From Streptomyces sp. JB150 (lineage in GTDB: Bacteria; Actinomycetota; Actinomycetes; Streptomycetales; Streptomycetaceae), in assembly GCF_011193355.1 (NCBI RefSeq), contig NZ_CP049780.1, positions 7,098,634-7,162,633 on the forward strand: a DNA stretch of 64,000 nucleotides, written 5' to 3'. A program made the translations under genes and the position numbers. Below the pieces are notes generated by a model. The model was not told the DNA's origin. It searched no databases and saw only the letters and a list, made by a program, of their open reading frames with translations. This document shows, in pieces, positions 57,633 to 64,000 of the stretch (its first letter is position 1; each line of letters begins with the position of its first letter).

Positions 57633-58891
57633 ACACCTCCCGCACCACGACGAAGACTCTCCTCGCCTCGGCCCTCGCGGCCCTGCTGATCGCGGGCACC
57701 GGGTGCAGCTCCAAGGCCGACGGCGACAAGCCCGGCGACTCCGCCGACGGCGTGAGGACCGGACCCGGCGTCACCGACGACCGCATCCGGCTGGGCGCCC
57801 TGACCGACCTCACCGGCCCTTACGCCACCCTCGGCAAGAGCATCGTCCAGGCCCAGCAGATGTGGGCCGACGAGACCAACGCCGCCGGCGGCATCTGCGG
57901 ACGCAAGATCGAGATCGTCGTCGAGGACCACGGCTACGACGTGCAGAAGGCCGTCACCGCCTACGCCGACCTCTCCGCCGACGTCGTCGCCCTGCCCCAG
58001 GTCATCGGCTCCCCGGTGGTCGCCGCCCTCATCGACGACATCGAGCGCGACAACCTGCTGACCTTCCCGCAGGCCTGGGCCGCCTCCCTGCTCGGCAAGG
58101 ACCCGGTCCAGGTCCTCGGCACCACCTACGACGTCGACATGATCGCCGCCGTCGACTTCCTCACCCGCACCAAGGGCCTGAAGAAGGGCGACACCATCGG
58201 CCACGTCTACTTCGAGGGCGACTACGGCGCCAACGCCCTGGAAGGCTCCACCTGGGCCGCGAAGCGCGCGGGACTGAAGGTCGTCGACCAGAAGATCAAG
58301 GCCACCGACACCGACCTGTCCGCGCAGGTCTCCGCCCTGCGCGAGGCCGGCGTCAAGGCCGTTCTGATCAGCGCGGGCCCCGCCCAGACGGCCTCCCTCG
58401 CCGGGGTCGCCGCCTCGCGCGGCCTGCGAGTCCCCATCGTCAGCAGCGCCCCCGGCTTCGCCCCGCAGCTGATGAAGACCCCGGCGGCGAAGGCCCTGGA
58501 AGCCATGCTGAACGTCGTCAGCGCGGCCCCGGCGGTCAGTTCGGAGCTGCCCGGCGTGCAGAAGATGGTGTCCGCGTACGAGAAGAAGTACCCGGGCTCC
58601 CCGGTCGACTCCGGTGTGCTCTCCGGCTACAACGCCGCCCAACTCCTCGGCGCCGACCTGAAGAAGGCCTGCGAGGCGGGCAGCCTGGCCCGCGAGGACG
58701 TGGTGAAGACGCACCGCGCCCAGAAGAACGCCGACACCGGCCTCGGCACCCCGCAGGACTTCTCCGACGTCGACCGCCCGGCCAGTGTGGAGACGTACGT
58801 CCTCAAGCCGGACGCCAAGGCCGTCGGCGGCCTGGTGATCGCGGAGGACGCGCACGCGGCGCCCGGCGTCGAGGAGTACCTGAACTCATAA
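57629..58891 (+). CDS. livK: Lipoprotein substrate-binding protein of the liv-type importer
   Basis: The 420-residue type I periplasmic-binding-fold lipoprotein has a signal ending in LLIAGTGCSSKAD (lipobox Cys about 24), then IRLGALTDLTGPYATLGKSI, NAAGGICGRKIEIVVEDHGY, a hinge GHVYFEGDYGANALEGSTWA and KAVLISAGPAQTASLAGVAA. This fold binds amino acids, amides, urea or aromatic acids, so the substrate is not certain to be Leu/Ile/Val. AAGGAG precedes GTG 57629. It is the last gene before a strong terminator. Confidence 0.92.
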   Translation: MNTSRTTTKTLLASALAALLIAGTGCSSKADGDKPGDSADGVRTGPGVTDDRIRLGALTDLTGPYATLGKSIVQAQQMWADETNAAGGICGRKIEIVVEDHGYDVQKAVTAYADLSADVVALPQVIGSPVVAALIDDIERDNLLTFPQAWAASLLGKDPVQVLGTTYDVDMIAAVDFLTRTKGLKKGDTIGHVYFEGDYGANALEGSTWAAKRAGLKVVDQKIKATDTDLSAQVSALREAGVKAVLISAGPAQTASLAGVAASRGLRVPIVSSAPGFAPQLMKTPAAKALEAMLNVVSAAPAVSSELPGVQKMVSAYEKKYPGSPVDSGVLSGYNAAQLLGADLKKACEAGSLAREDVVKTHRAQKNADTGLGTPQDFSDVDRPASVETYVLKPDAKAVGGLVIAEDAHAAPGVEEYLNS

Positions 58892-58908
58892 GCCCCTCAA
58901 GGCCCTTG

Positions 58909-58943
58909 GGAAGGTGATCCGCACCGGATCACCTTCCGGCTGT
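58909..58943 (+). terminator. Intrinsic terminator of the liv operon
   Basis: A perfect 13-bp stem (GGAAGGTGATCCG / CGGATCACCTTCC, loop CAC) begins 17 nt after the livK stop and is followed by ggctgttt. This is the clearest rho-independent-type terminator in the window. Confidence 0.88.
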
Positions 58944-59027
58944 TTGCGTCTCGCACTGGCATCCGTGACCCACCGATCCCTAGGATGTACAGCCTGTCGG
59001 GCCAGGTGGCATGAAGCTGGGGGACCC

Positions 59028-59846
59028 ATGAGCAACGGTAAGCAGCTGTCCAAGGAGATCGACGCGAACGTCCCGACGGCTGCCCGGATGTACGACTACT
59101 ACCTCGGCGGCAAGGACAACTACGCGGCGGACCGCGAGGCGTGCGAGCAGCTGGACAAGGTGGTCCCGAGCACCCGCCGGCTCGCGCAGAACAACCGGCG
59201 CTTCCTCCAGCGCGTGGTGCGCACGCTCACCGCCGAGCACGGCATCCGGCAGTTCCTCGACCACGGTTCCGGCCTGCCGACCCAGGACAACGTCCACCAG
59301 GTCGCCCAGCGCCACGACCCCAGCGCTCACGTCGTCTACGTCGACAACGACCCGATGGTCCTCGTCCATGGCCGCGCACTGCTGGAACAGGACGAGCGCA
59401 CCGCCGTCATCCACGCCGACATGCGCCAGACCGAGGCGATCTTCGAACACCCCGACACCCAGCGTCTGATCGACTTCGACCAGCCGGTCGCGGTGCTGTT
59501 CAACTCGGTCTTCCACTGCATCCCGGACAGCGACACCGACGGCCCGCTCGCCGTCGTCCACCGCGTCCTCGACCGCCTCGCGCCCGGCAGCTACCTGGTG
59601 ATGTGCCAGCTCGTCAGCGACGACCCCGAAGTCCGCGACTTCGTGACGAACTTCATGGACGAGGCGACCCAGGGACACTGGGGCCGGGTCCGGGAGCAGA
59701 AGGACGTCGCCGAGTGGTTCGAGGGCCTGGAGATCCTGCCACCGGGCCTCGTCGAAGTGTCGAACTGGCGCCCCGACTCGGAGGTGACACCCCGTCAGCT
59801 CACTTACGAGTGGATCGAGTTCGGCGGCGTCGCCCGCAAGCCGTAG
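59028..59846 (+). CDS. SAV2177/DUF574-type SAM-dependent methyltransferase (second copy)
   Basis: The 272-residue paralogue of the protein at 26181-27011 has NVPTAARMYDYYLGGKDNYA, QFLDHGSGLPTQDNVHQVAQ, AHVVYVDNDPMVLVHGRALL and the shared end FGGVARKP. The glycine motif is DHGSGLP instead of [13 protein letters not shown] precedes ATG 59028, and TAGGAT near 58980 may be the -10 box. It converges on the XRE-family gene; two hairpins separate them. Substrate unknown. Confidence 0.87.
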   Translation: MSNGKQLSKEIDANVPTAARMYDYYLGGKDNYAADREACEQLDKVVPSTRRLAQNNRRFLQRVVRTLTAEHGIRQFLDHGSGLPTQDNVHQVAQRHDPSAHVVYVDNDPMVLVHGRALLEQDERTAVIHADMRQTEAIFEHPDTQRLIDFDQPVAVLFNSVFHCIPDSDTDGPLAVVHRVLDRLAPGSYLVMCQLVSDDPEVRDFVTNFMDEATQGHWGRVREQKDVAEWFEGLEILPPGLVEVSNWRPDSEVTPRQLTYEWIEFGGVARKP

Positions 59847-59861
59847 CCACCCGGACAGCAC

Positions 59862-59910
59862 CCGCCGTACGGCGGGGAAGGGACCGCCCGGACACGCGTC
59901 GGTCCGGGCG
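59862..59910. terminator. Double hairpin between convergent genes
   Basis: CCCGCC-GTAC-GGCGGG (59862-59877) is a perfect 16-bp palindrome, followed by CGCCCGGAC-8 nt-GTCCGGGCG (59885-59910). They lie between the methyltransferase stop and the DUF5753 gene stop and likely end transcription from both sides. Confidence 0.7.
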
Positions 59911-59939
59911 CAGTCACGACAACGGACGGTGCGCGGCGG

Positions 59940-60860
59940 TCACTCGGCCGGGTAGCGCTCCTCCATCGTCTCGCGTATCAGCGCCAGCGATTCGCGCGGC
60001 GTGAGCGCCTCGTCGGCCAGCCGGTCCATCGCCACCCGGTACTGCTCCGTATCGTCCGGGTCCTCGAGGAAGTTGGCGCTGCCGATGTGCTCCAGATAGA
60101 CGACGTCCGGCAGATCGAGACCGCCGAAGCGGAGATACGTCACCGGGATGGCGGGCGCCGACGCGTTCGTCACGTTCAACGGGACCACCTGCACGGTCAC
60201 GTGCGGACGCTGCGCCATCTCGATCAGATGCGTCAGCTGCTCCCGCATGACCGCCGGACTGCCGAGGATCCGCAGCAGCACCGACTCGTCGACGATCGCC
60301 CACAGCTGCGGCGCGTCCGGCCGCTGCAGCAACTGCGCCCGCCGGGTGCGCAGTTCCACCCGCCGGCGGACCTCGTTCTCCGGTGCGACCGGGAGTCCGC
60401 GGCGGACCACCGCGTGCGTGTACGCGGGAGTCTGGAGCAGGCCGGGCACATACTGGATCTCGAACGTACGGATCGCGGCCGCCGCCTCCTGGAGCCCGAC
60501 CAGCCGGTCGAACCACTCGGGCATCAGCCGCTTGTCGTACCGCTGCCACCAGCCCGGCTCACCGGCCCTGCGGAGCAGTTCGAGCAGGACGGTGGCCTCG
60601 TGCTCGTCGGCCTCGTACAGCTTCAGCAGTGCGCGCACGTCCGCCTCGGCGGGTGGCTTGCGGCCCTTGCCCGCCTCGATCCGTGACAGCTTCGCGGGGC
60701 TGAACCCCAGGGCGCGCGCCGCCTGGTCCTGGGCCAGTCCGGCATCCTCGCGCAGACCCGCCAGCTGGACGCCGACGAGCATCTTCAGCAGGGTCGGCGC
60801 TGGTTCGGCCCGGTCCAGATAGGGCCGAAGGCGCACCACACGTGGTGACTCGGCGGACAT
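59940..60860 (-). CDS. XRE-type HTH / DUF5753 regulator (WhiJ-like)
   Basis: The 306-residue protein has an XRE helix-turn-helix at about 28-85 (GVQLAGLREDAGLAQDQAAR, ALGFSPAKLSRIEAGKGRKP) and a DUF5753 domain at about 105-285 (IRTFEIQYVPGLLQTPAYTH, VTYLRFGGLDLPDVVYLEHI). This is the WhiJ/AbaA-type regulator found in Streptomyces next to DUF397 proteins and anti-sigma-like ATPases, which occur here 180-580 bp upstream. Homologues repress developmental or antibiotic genes until relieved by the DUF397 partner. Confidence 0.88.
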   Translation of the reverse strand: MSAESPRVVRLRPYLDRAEPAPTLLKMLVGVQLAGLREDAGLAQDQAARALGFSPAKLSRIEAGKGRKPPAEADVRALLKLYEADEHEATVLLELLRRAGEPGWWQRYDKRLMPEWFDRLVGLQEAAAAIRTFEIQYVPGLLQTPAYTHAVVRRGLPVAPENEVRRRVELRTRRAQLLQRPDAPQLWAIVDESVLLRILGSPAVMREQLTHLIEMAQRPHVTVQVVPLNVTNASAPAIPVTYLRFGGLDLPDVVYLEHIGSANFLEDPDDTEQYRVAMDRLADEALTPRESLALIRETMEERYPAE

Positions 60861-61043
60861 CCCGACTCCCGGCAGACAGGCAGAAGAGGAGAACAGCGTA
60901 GCGCAGCCGCACCCCTTCGTACCCGATGTGCCGGGAGATCAAAGGGAGTTGACCTGGCACCGCCGCGCGCCGCCGCCGCGGGCAGGTGGCCGGGCGTGGG
61001 CGCGGGATAGGACGTGAGCGTGGACGTGTGCTCCGCACGCCGG

Positions 61044-61274
61044 TCAGACCAGGTGGTCGAACTCCCCGTCCTTCGCCCCGGCGAGGAAGGCCGCCACCTC
61101 GGCCGGCGTGTAGACGAGCGCGGGGCCGTCGGGGTCGCGGGAGTTGCGCAGCGCGATCGCCCCGTCCGGCAGCGGGGCCACTTCCACGCAGTTGCCCTCG
61201 GCGTTGCTGTGCCGGCTCTTGACCCAGCGCGCGTCGAGCGTGCTGGCCCGCACTCCGTTCGGTACAGGTGACAT
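61044..61274 (-). CDS. DUF397 protein (partner of the WhiJ-like regulator)
   Basis: The 76-residue protein carries the DUF397 pattern WVKSRHSNAEGNCVEVAPLP, ALRNSRDPDGPALVYTPAEV and AAFLAGAKDGEFD. These small acidic proteins bind and relieve XRE/DUF5753 repressors. GGAGAGG precedes ATG 61274. It lies 183 bp upstream of the regulator, in the same direction, and is divergent from the ATPase gene across the palindrome region. Confidence 0.9.
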   Translation of the reverse strand: MSPVPNGVRASTLDARWVKSRHSNAEGNCVEVAPLPDGAIALRNSRDPDGPALVYTPAEVAAFLAGAKDGEFDHLV

Positions 61275-61365
61275 CTGCCTCTCCTTGGGGGTCCGTGGTG
61301 CCGGTGGGCTCGCAGTGGTGTCTGCCCGCGGCTCGACTGTCTACCCGGAAAAGCGCGCAATTTCT

Positions 61366-61379
61366 CGTGCAATTGCACG
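61366..61379. promoter_or_regulatory. Perfect palindrome in the DUF397/ATPase divergent region
   Basis: CGTGCAATTGCACG is a perfect 14-bp dyad. Its right half contains TTGCAC, which with GATAAT (61397-61402, 18-nt spacer) would be the promoter of the ATPase gene. A partial copy, gcgcgcaattt, lies just upstream. It is a good candidate operator for the neighbouring XRE-type regulator. Confidence 0.6.
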
Positions 61380-61437
61380 CGAGCGTCTCCGGCGTGGATA
61401 ATAGACCCCGCGTCAACCCATGGGGAGACGCGCCGCC

Positions 61438-61956
61438 ATGACGTCGCATCAGGGAGATGCCGTGCCGTCACCCGTGCATCACACCTCTCGGCCCTTCGAC
61501 GCGGTGGCGCCGGAGCCGGCCGGAGGAGGCGCGGCCCGGCCCGTGTCCGCCGCGCTGCGCATCATGACCAGCGAGGAGGGCGTGGCACAGGCGCGGGCGT
61601 TCACCCAGGACACGCTGCGGGAGTGGTCGCTGGACCACCGCGGCGACGACGCCGCCCTCGTGGTCACCGAACTCGCCGCCAACGCCGTCGTCCACGCGGT
61701 GCCGCAGGCTCCGGCGGACGACCCGGAGGTCTGGCTCGGCCTGAGCCGCGGCGGCGACCACCTGACGCTCACCGTCTCCGACCCCGGCGACACCCCGCCG
61801 GTGTACGCGCCCCACGGCACTTCCACCCTGGAAGAGCACGGCCGCGGCCTGTTCATCGTCGACGCCCTGTCCGAGGAGTGGGGCTGGACCCCGTGTCCCC
61901 CGGTGGGCAAGACCGTGTGGGCCAGGCTGTCGACCACGTGTCCGTTACTGCCATGA
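61438..61956 (+). CDS. Anti-sigma-type ATP-binding protein (HATPase_c) with a TTA codon
   Basis: The 172-residue protein is a stand-alone GHKL ATPase: VTELAANAVVHAVPQAPADD (N-box), LTLTVSDPGDTPPVYAP (G1 box) and EEHGRGLFIVDALSEEWGW (G2 box). Such proteins act as anti-sigma kinases or as the ATPase partner of WhiJ-like loci. The third-last codon is TTA (61945-61947), predicting dependence on bldA. ATG 61438 has GGGGAGA 9 nt upstream; ATG 61420 is an alternative. It is coupled to the next gene by ATGA. Confidence 0.86.
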   Translation: MTSHQGDAVPSPVHHTSRPFDAVAPEPAGGGAARPVSAALRIMTSEEGVAQARAFTQDTLREWSLDHRGDDAALVVTELAANAVVHAVPQAPADDPEVWLGLSRGGDHLTLTVSDPGDTPPVYAPHGTSTLEEHGRGLFIVDALSEEWGWTPCPPVGKTVWARLSTTCPLLP

Positions 61957-62498
61957 CCCCTGCGGAAAGGCCCCACGCCATGCGCACCGCTTCGACGGGA
62001 CAGCCCGGCACCGAGCGCACCGACCACCAGCCGTACCTGGGGGCGCTCGACGAGGTGCCGTGGCACGAGATCCAGGACTCCACCGGCTGCGCCGACGCCA
62101 TCCCCGGACTGCTCGAGGACATCGCGCACGGCAGCGCCGACACCGCCACGGCCGCTCTGCGCGAACTGCGCAAGCGCATCTGCCAGTACGGCTTCGTGGT
62201 CGAGCAGGCGACGGCCGCCACCGTCCCCTTCCTCTGGGAGCTGGCCCAGTCACCGCAGGTCGCCTGCCGCCCCCAGATCATCCGGCTGCTCGCCAGCATC
62301 GCCGAGGCCCGGCAGTGGGAGCACACCGCCAGCGCCTACCCCAAGCTCCTCAACCACCGGGAGAATCCCGTGGCATGGGAGCGCGCCGCCCGCCAGGCCG
62401 TCCACGCCCGGCGCGGCGCCGTCCGCTCCCTGCTGAAGGAGCAGGACACCGAGATCGCCCGCGCGGGCACGGAACTCGCCCGCACCCTGGGCGTCTGA
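61953..62498 (+). CDS. Hypothetical helical protein coupled to the ATPase
   Basis: The 181-residue protein contains LGALDEVPWHEIQDSTGCAD, AIPGLLEDIAHGSADTATAA, FLWELAQSPQVACRPQIIRL and LNHRENPVAWERAARQAVHA, a pattern of HEAT/Armadillo-like helical pairs common in Streptomyces hypothetical proteins. There is no catalytic motif. ATG 61953 overlaps the ATPase stop; ATG 61980 is an alternative. Likely partner of the ATPase by coupling. Confidence 0.75.
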   Translation: MTPAERPHAMRTASTGQPGTERTDHQPYLGALDEVPWHEIQDSTGCADAIPGLLEDIAHGSADTATAALRELRKRICQYGFVVEQATAATVPFLWELAQSPQVACRPQIIRLLASIAEARQWEHTASAYPKLLNHRENPVAWERAARQAVHARRGAVRSLLKEQDTEIARAGTELARTLGV

Positions 62499-63308
62499 AC
62501 CCACCGGAACACTGCCGCGCCTGACGCGGCCCGACGCGTCATGCCCGGTCCCGCGCCGAACGCGGCCCGATGTCTGACCCGCTCCCGCCCCGGCCCGGTC
62601 CCGCCCCGGCCCGGTCTCGCGTCGGCCGGTCTCACGCCCGAGGCGGTAGGCCCCGGCCTGACCCCGCGCGGGAGGCGGTTTGGCCCCGGCACGGTGTCGG
62701 GCTCGACGCGGCCTGGTCCCGGTCTCACGCCCATTCGGTCCACCGTCACAGACAGTTTCGGCCCGGCCTGACCCTGCGGGAGGCCGTTCGACCCCAAACC
62801 CGGTCCCGCCCGGCCTGGTCCCGCGCAAGACGTGGCCTGCCCCGGCACGGTCTTGGCCCCGACGTGGCAAGGCCCCGGCCCGCTCTGGCGCCCCCTCGGT
62901 CCCGCGTCCGAGGCAATTTCGGTTCCGGGCTCGTCCCGCGCCGGAGACCGGTCCGGCCTCTGGCCCGGTCTCACACCCGACGCGGCCTGGCCCGGCCCGC
63001 GCCCGTCGGACCTCGCCCGCCCGGCCTCGCGCTCGCCCGGCCTCGCGCTCGCCCGGCCTCGCGCTCGCCCGGCCTCGCGCTCGCCCGCCCCGCGCCCGCC
63101 GGACCTCGCCCCCGCCCGTTCCAGCGCCCCCGCACCCCGCGGCGGAGCCGCCCCGCCATCCCGGTCTCACGCTGCGGACACTCCGGCCCGACCGCCCCAC
63201 GGTGGTGTACCCCTGGCCGAACACGGGGACGAGAAAGCGCTTTCGCGGAAAGTGTCTCGTCCCCGGGGTCACCGGACTTACCCAGGTCACCGGAGAGGAT
63301 CACCGCCG
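62499..63308. repeat. 810-bp gene-free region rich in GC repeats
   Basis: This stretch is a field of degenerate cggcccggtcccg-like phrases. Longer imperfect copies occur, such as cggcctgaccc(c/t)gcg followed by ggaggc(g/c)gtt at 62654 and 62764 (110 bp apart). A perfect array of four 16-bp units (ggcctcgcgctcgccc) spans 63023-63086. No credible gene on either strand. The end contains a LacI-type operator and the start of the ABC gene. Confidence 0.75.
63233..63244. promoter_or_regulatory. LacI-family operator-like palindrome upstream of the ABC exporter
   Basis: GAAAGCGCTTTC is a perfect 12-bp palindrome with the CG-centred form of LacI/GalR operators, 65 bp upstream of the start. A related half, GGAAAGTG, lies just downstream. 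No LacI gene is in the window; the regulator may lie beyond base 64000. Confidence 0.6.
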
Positions 63309-64000
63309 ATGGCGTCGCCGCCCGAGAAACCGCTCGATCACCGCTACCAGGGCGAGCATCCGATACGCACCCTCGCCTACCTGTTCCGCGCCGACCGCCG
63401 GCGTCTCGCCGCCGCGGTCGGCGTCTTCACGTTCAAGCACAGCCCCATCTGGCTGCTGCCGCTGATCACCGCGTCCATCATCGACACCGTCGTCCAGCAC
63501 CGGCCCGTCGCCGAACTCTTCGCCAGCACCGGGATCATCCTCTTCATCCTGCTGGTCAACTACCCCCTGCACGTCCTTTACGTCCGCCTCCTCTACGGCA
63601 GCGTCCGCCGCATGGGCACCGGCCTGCGCTCCGCGCTGTGCACCCGCATGCAGCAGCTGTCGATCGGCTACCACTCCCGGGTCAGCGCCGGCGTCCTCCA
63701 GGCCAAGGTGGTCCGCGACGTCGAGACCGTCGAGCAGATGGTCCAGCAGACGGCCGAGCAGGGACTCGGCGCCACCACCGTGCTCATCGGCGGTCTGGTC
63801 ATCATCGCCGTCCGCACCCCCGAGTTCCTCCCCGTCTTCCTGGTCGTCGTGCCCGCCGCCGCCCTCCTCGTCGCCCGGCTGCGGTCCCGGCTGCGCACCC
63901 ACAACGAGCACTTCCGGCACGAGGTGGAGGCCCTGTCCTCCCGGGTGACCGAGATGACCCGTCTGATCCCGGTCACCCGCGCCCACGGCCTGGAGGGCAA
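63309..64000 (+). CDS. ABC exporter, N-terminal membrane part (cut by window edge)
   Basis: The first 230 codons of a type I ABC exporter are present. The N-terminus is PLDHRYQGEHPIRTLAYLFR, then RRLAAAVGVFTFKHSPIWLL, GIILFILLVNYPLHVLYVRL, and later TTVLIGGLVIIAVRTPEFLP and FLPVFLVVVPAAALLVARLR, i.e. at least four spans of the six-span core. The coupling-helix region YHSRVSAGVLQAKVVRDVET is typical. The ATPase domain lies outside the window. A LacI-type operator lies upstream, unusual for an exporter. ATG 63309 has GGAGAGG about 10 nt upstream. Confidence 0.85.
   Translation, partial: MASPPEKPLDHRYQGEHPIRTLAYLFRADRRRLAAAVGVFTFKHSPIWLLPLITASIIDTVVQHRPVAELFASTGIILFILLVNYPLHVLYVRLLYGSVRRMGTGLRSALCTRMQQLSIGYHSRVSAGVLQAKVVRDVETVEQMVQQTAEQGLGATTVLIGGLVIIAVRTPEFLPVFLVVVPAAALLVARLRSRLRTHNEHFRHEVEALSSRVTEMTRLIPVTRAHGLEG

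Noticed and set aside
53968..58891. Urea (urtABCDE) transporter
   Set aside because: The gene order (ATPases first, binding protein last) and absence of urease genes do not support urea; the neutral liv-type name is kept.
63023..63086. Possible CRISPR-like array
   Set aside because: The 16-bp units are directly adjacent with no unique spacers, and no cas genes are present.

Overview
The window is chromosomal DNA from a Streptomyces or very close relative. GC content is very high with G/C at third codon positions. Diagnostic genes and features are a ram/amf-type SapB locus, mycothiol-dependent formaldehyde oxidation, DUF397/DUF5753 regulators, SAV2177-type methyltransferases, DUF6479 and DUF5709 proteins, a proteasome beta subunit, TTA (bldA) codons in regulators, and several promoters whose -10 box sits 6-7 nt before the start codon (leaderless mRNAs). 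No rRNA, tRNA, CRISPR array or intact transposon was seen. About 57 genes are called, plus two truncated remnants.

Layout. 1-4.3 kb: a GAF protein cut by the window edge, then a compact class III lanthipeptide locus made of ramR (with a TTA codon), a 38-residue SapB-like precursor (ramS) and its synthetase (ramC), but no ramA/ramB transporter. 4.7-11 kb: GAF/PAS/PP2C/ATPase phosphatase, CBS protein, DUF6479 protein, phosphoesterase, and a Tet(M)/OtrA-like ribosomal protection GTPase with an overlapping leader ORF. 11.1-11.9 kb: a scar joining the 3' halves of a YncE-like gene and a TetR-family gene. 12-14.7 kb: glycosyltransferase plus P450. 14.9-15.9 kb: folD behind a ZTP (pfl) riboswitch. 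16-24.7 kb: SnoaL-like protein, small secreted protein, ABC exporter, mycothiol-dependent dehydrogenase with MBL hydrolase, SDR, MFS exporter, L,D-transpeptidase. 24.7-31.2 kb: membrane-anchored S1 protease, SAV2177 methyltransferase, PatB/MalY aminotransferase, PPOX protein, and a DUF35/TetR/ATP-grasp group tied together by matching dyads.

31.2-40.8 kb: a stress-signalling group (STAS-ANTAR, small HTH, ANTAR-GAF-PAS-PP2C), an RpiR regulator, a P-loop kinase, and a translationally coupled beta-phosphoglucomutase/GH65 phosphorylase pair that should convert an alpha-glucobiose to glucose 6-phosphate. 41-46.1 kb: two coupled polytopic membrane proteins, a solitary second proteasome beta subunit with a complete active site, and small conserved proteins. 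46.1-53.7 kb: Gfo/Idh/MocA oxidoreductase, a secreted cutinase/PET-hydrolase-type enzyme, a giant LuxR-type ATPase regulator (TTA codon, about 200-residue repetitive insert) and a PucR-type regulator with a Gly-rich insert. 53.9-58.9 kb: a five-gene branched-chain amino acid type ABC importer operon (livFGHMK) closed by a terminator. 59-62.5 kb: a second SAV2177 methyltransferase and an XRE/DUF397/ATPase (whiJ-like) group around a perfect palindrome. 62.5-64 kb: an 0.8-kb repeat-rich gene-free stretch, a LacI-type operator and the 5' part of an ABC exporter.

The strongest leads are the transporter-less ram locus with a new predicted SapB-like peptide, the cutinase/PETase homologue, the orphan proteasome beta subunit, the ACT(C/G)AGT dyads around the TetR gene, the leader ORF before the ribosomal-protection GTPase, and the recurring GC-rich repeat expansions inside genes and spacers. 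Assignments rest on motif recognition by eye; no database search was run.
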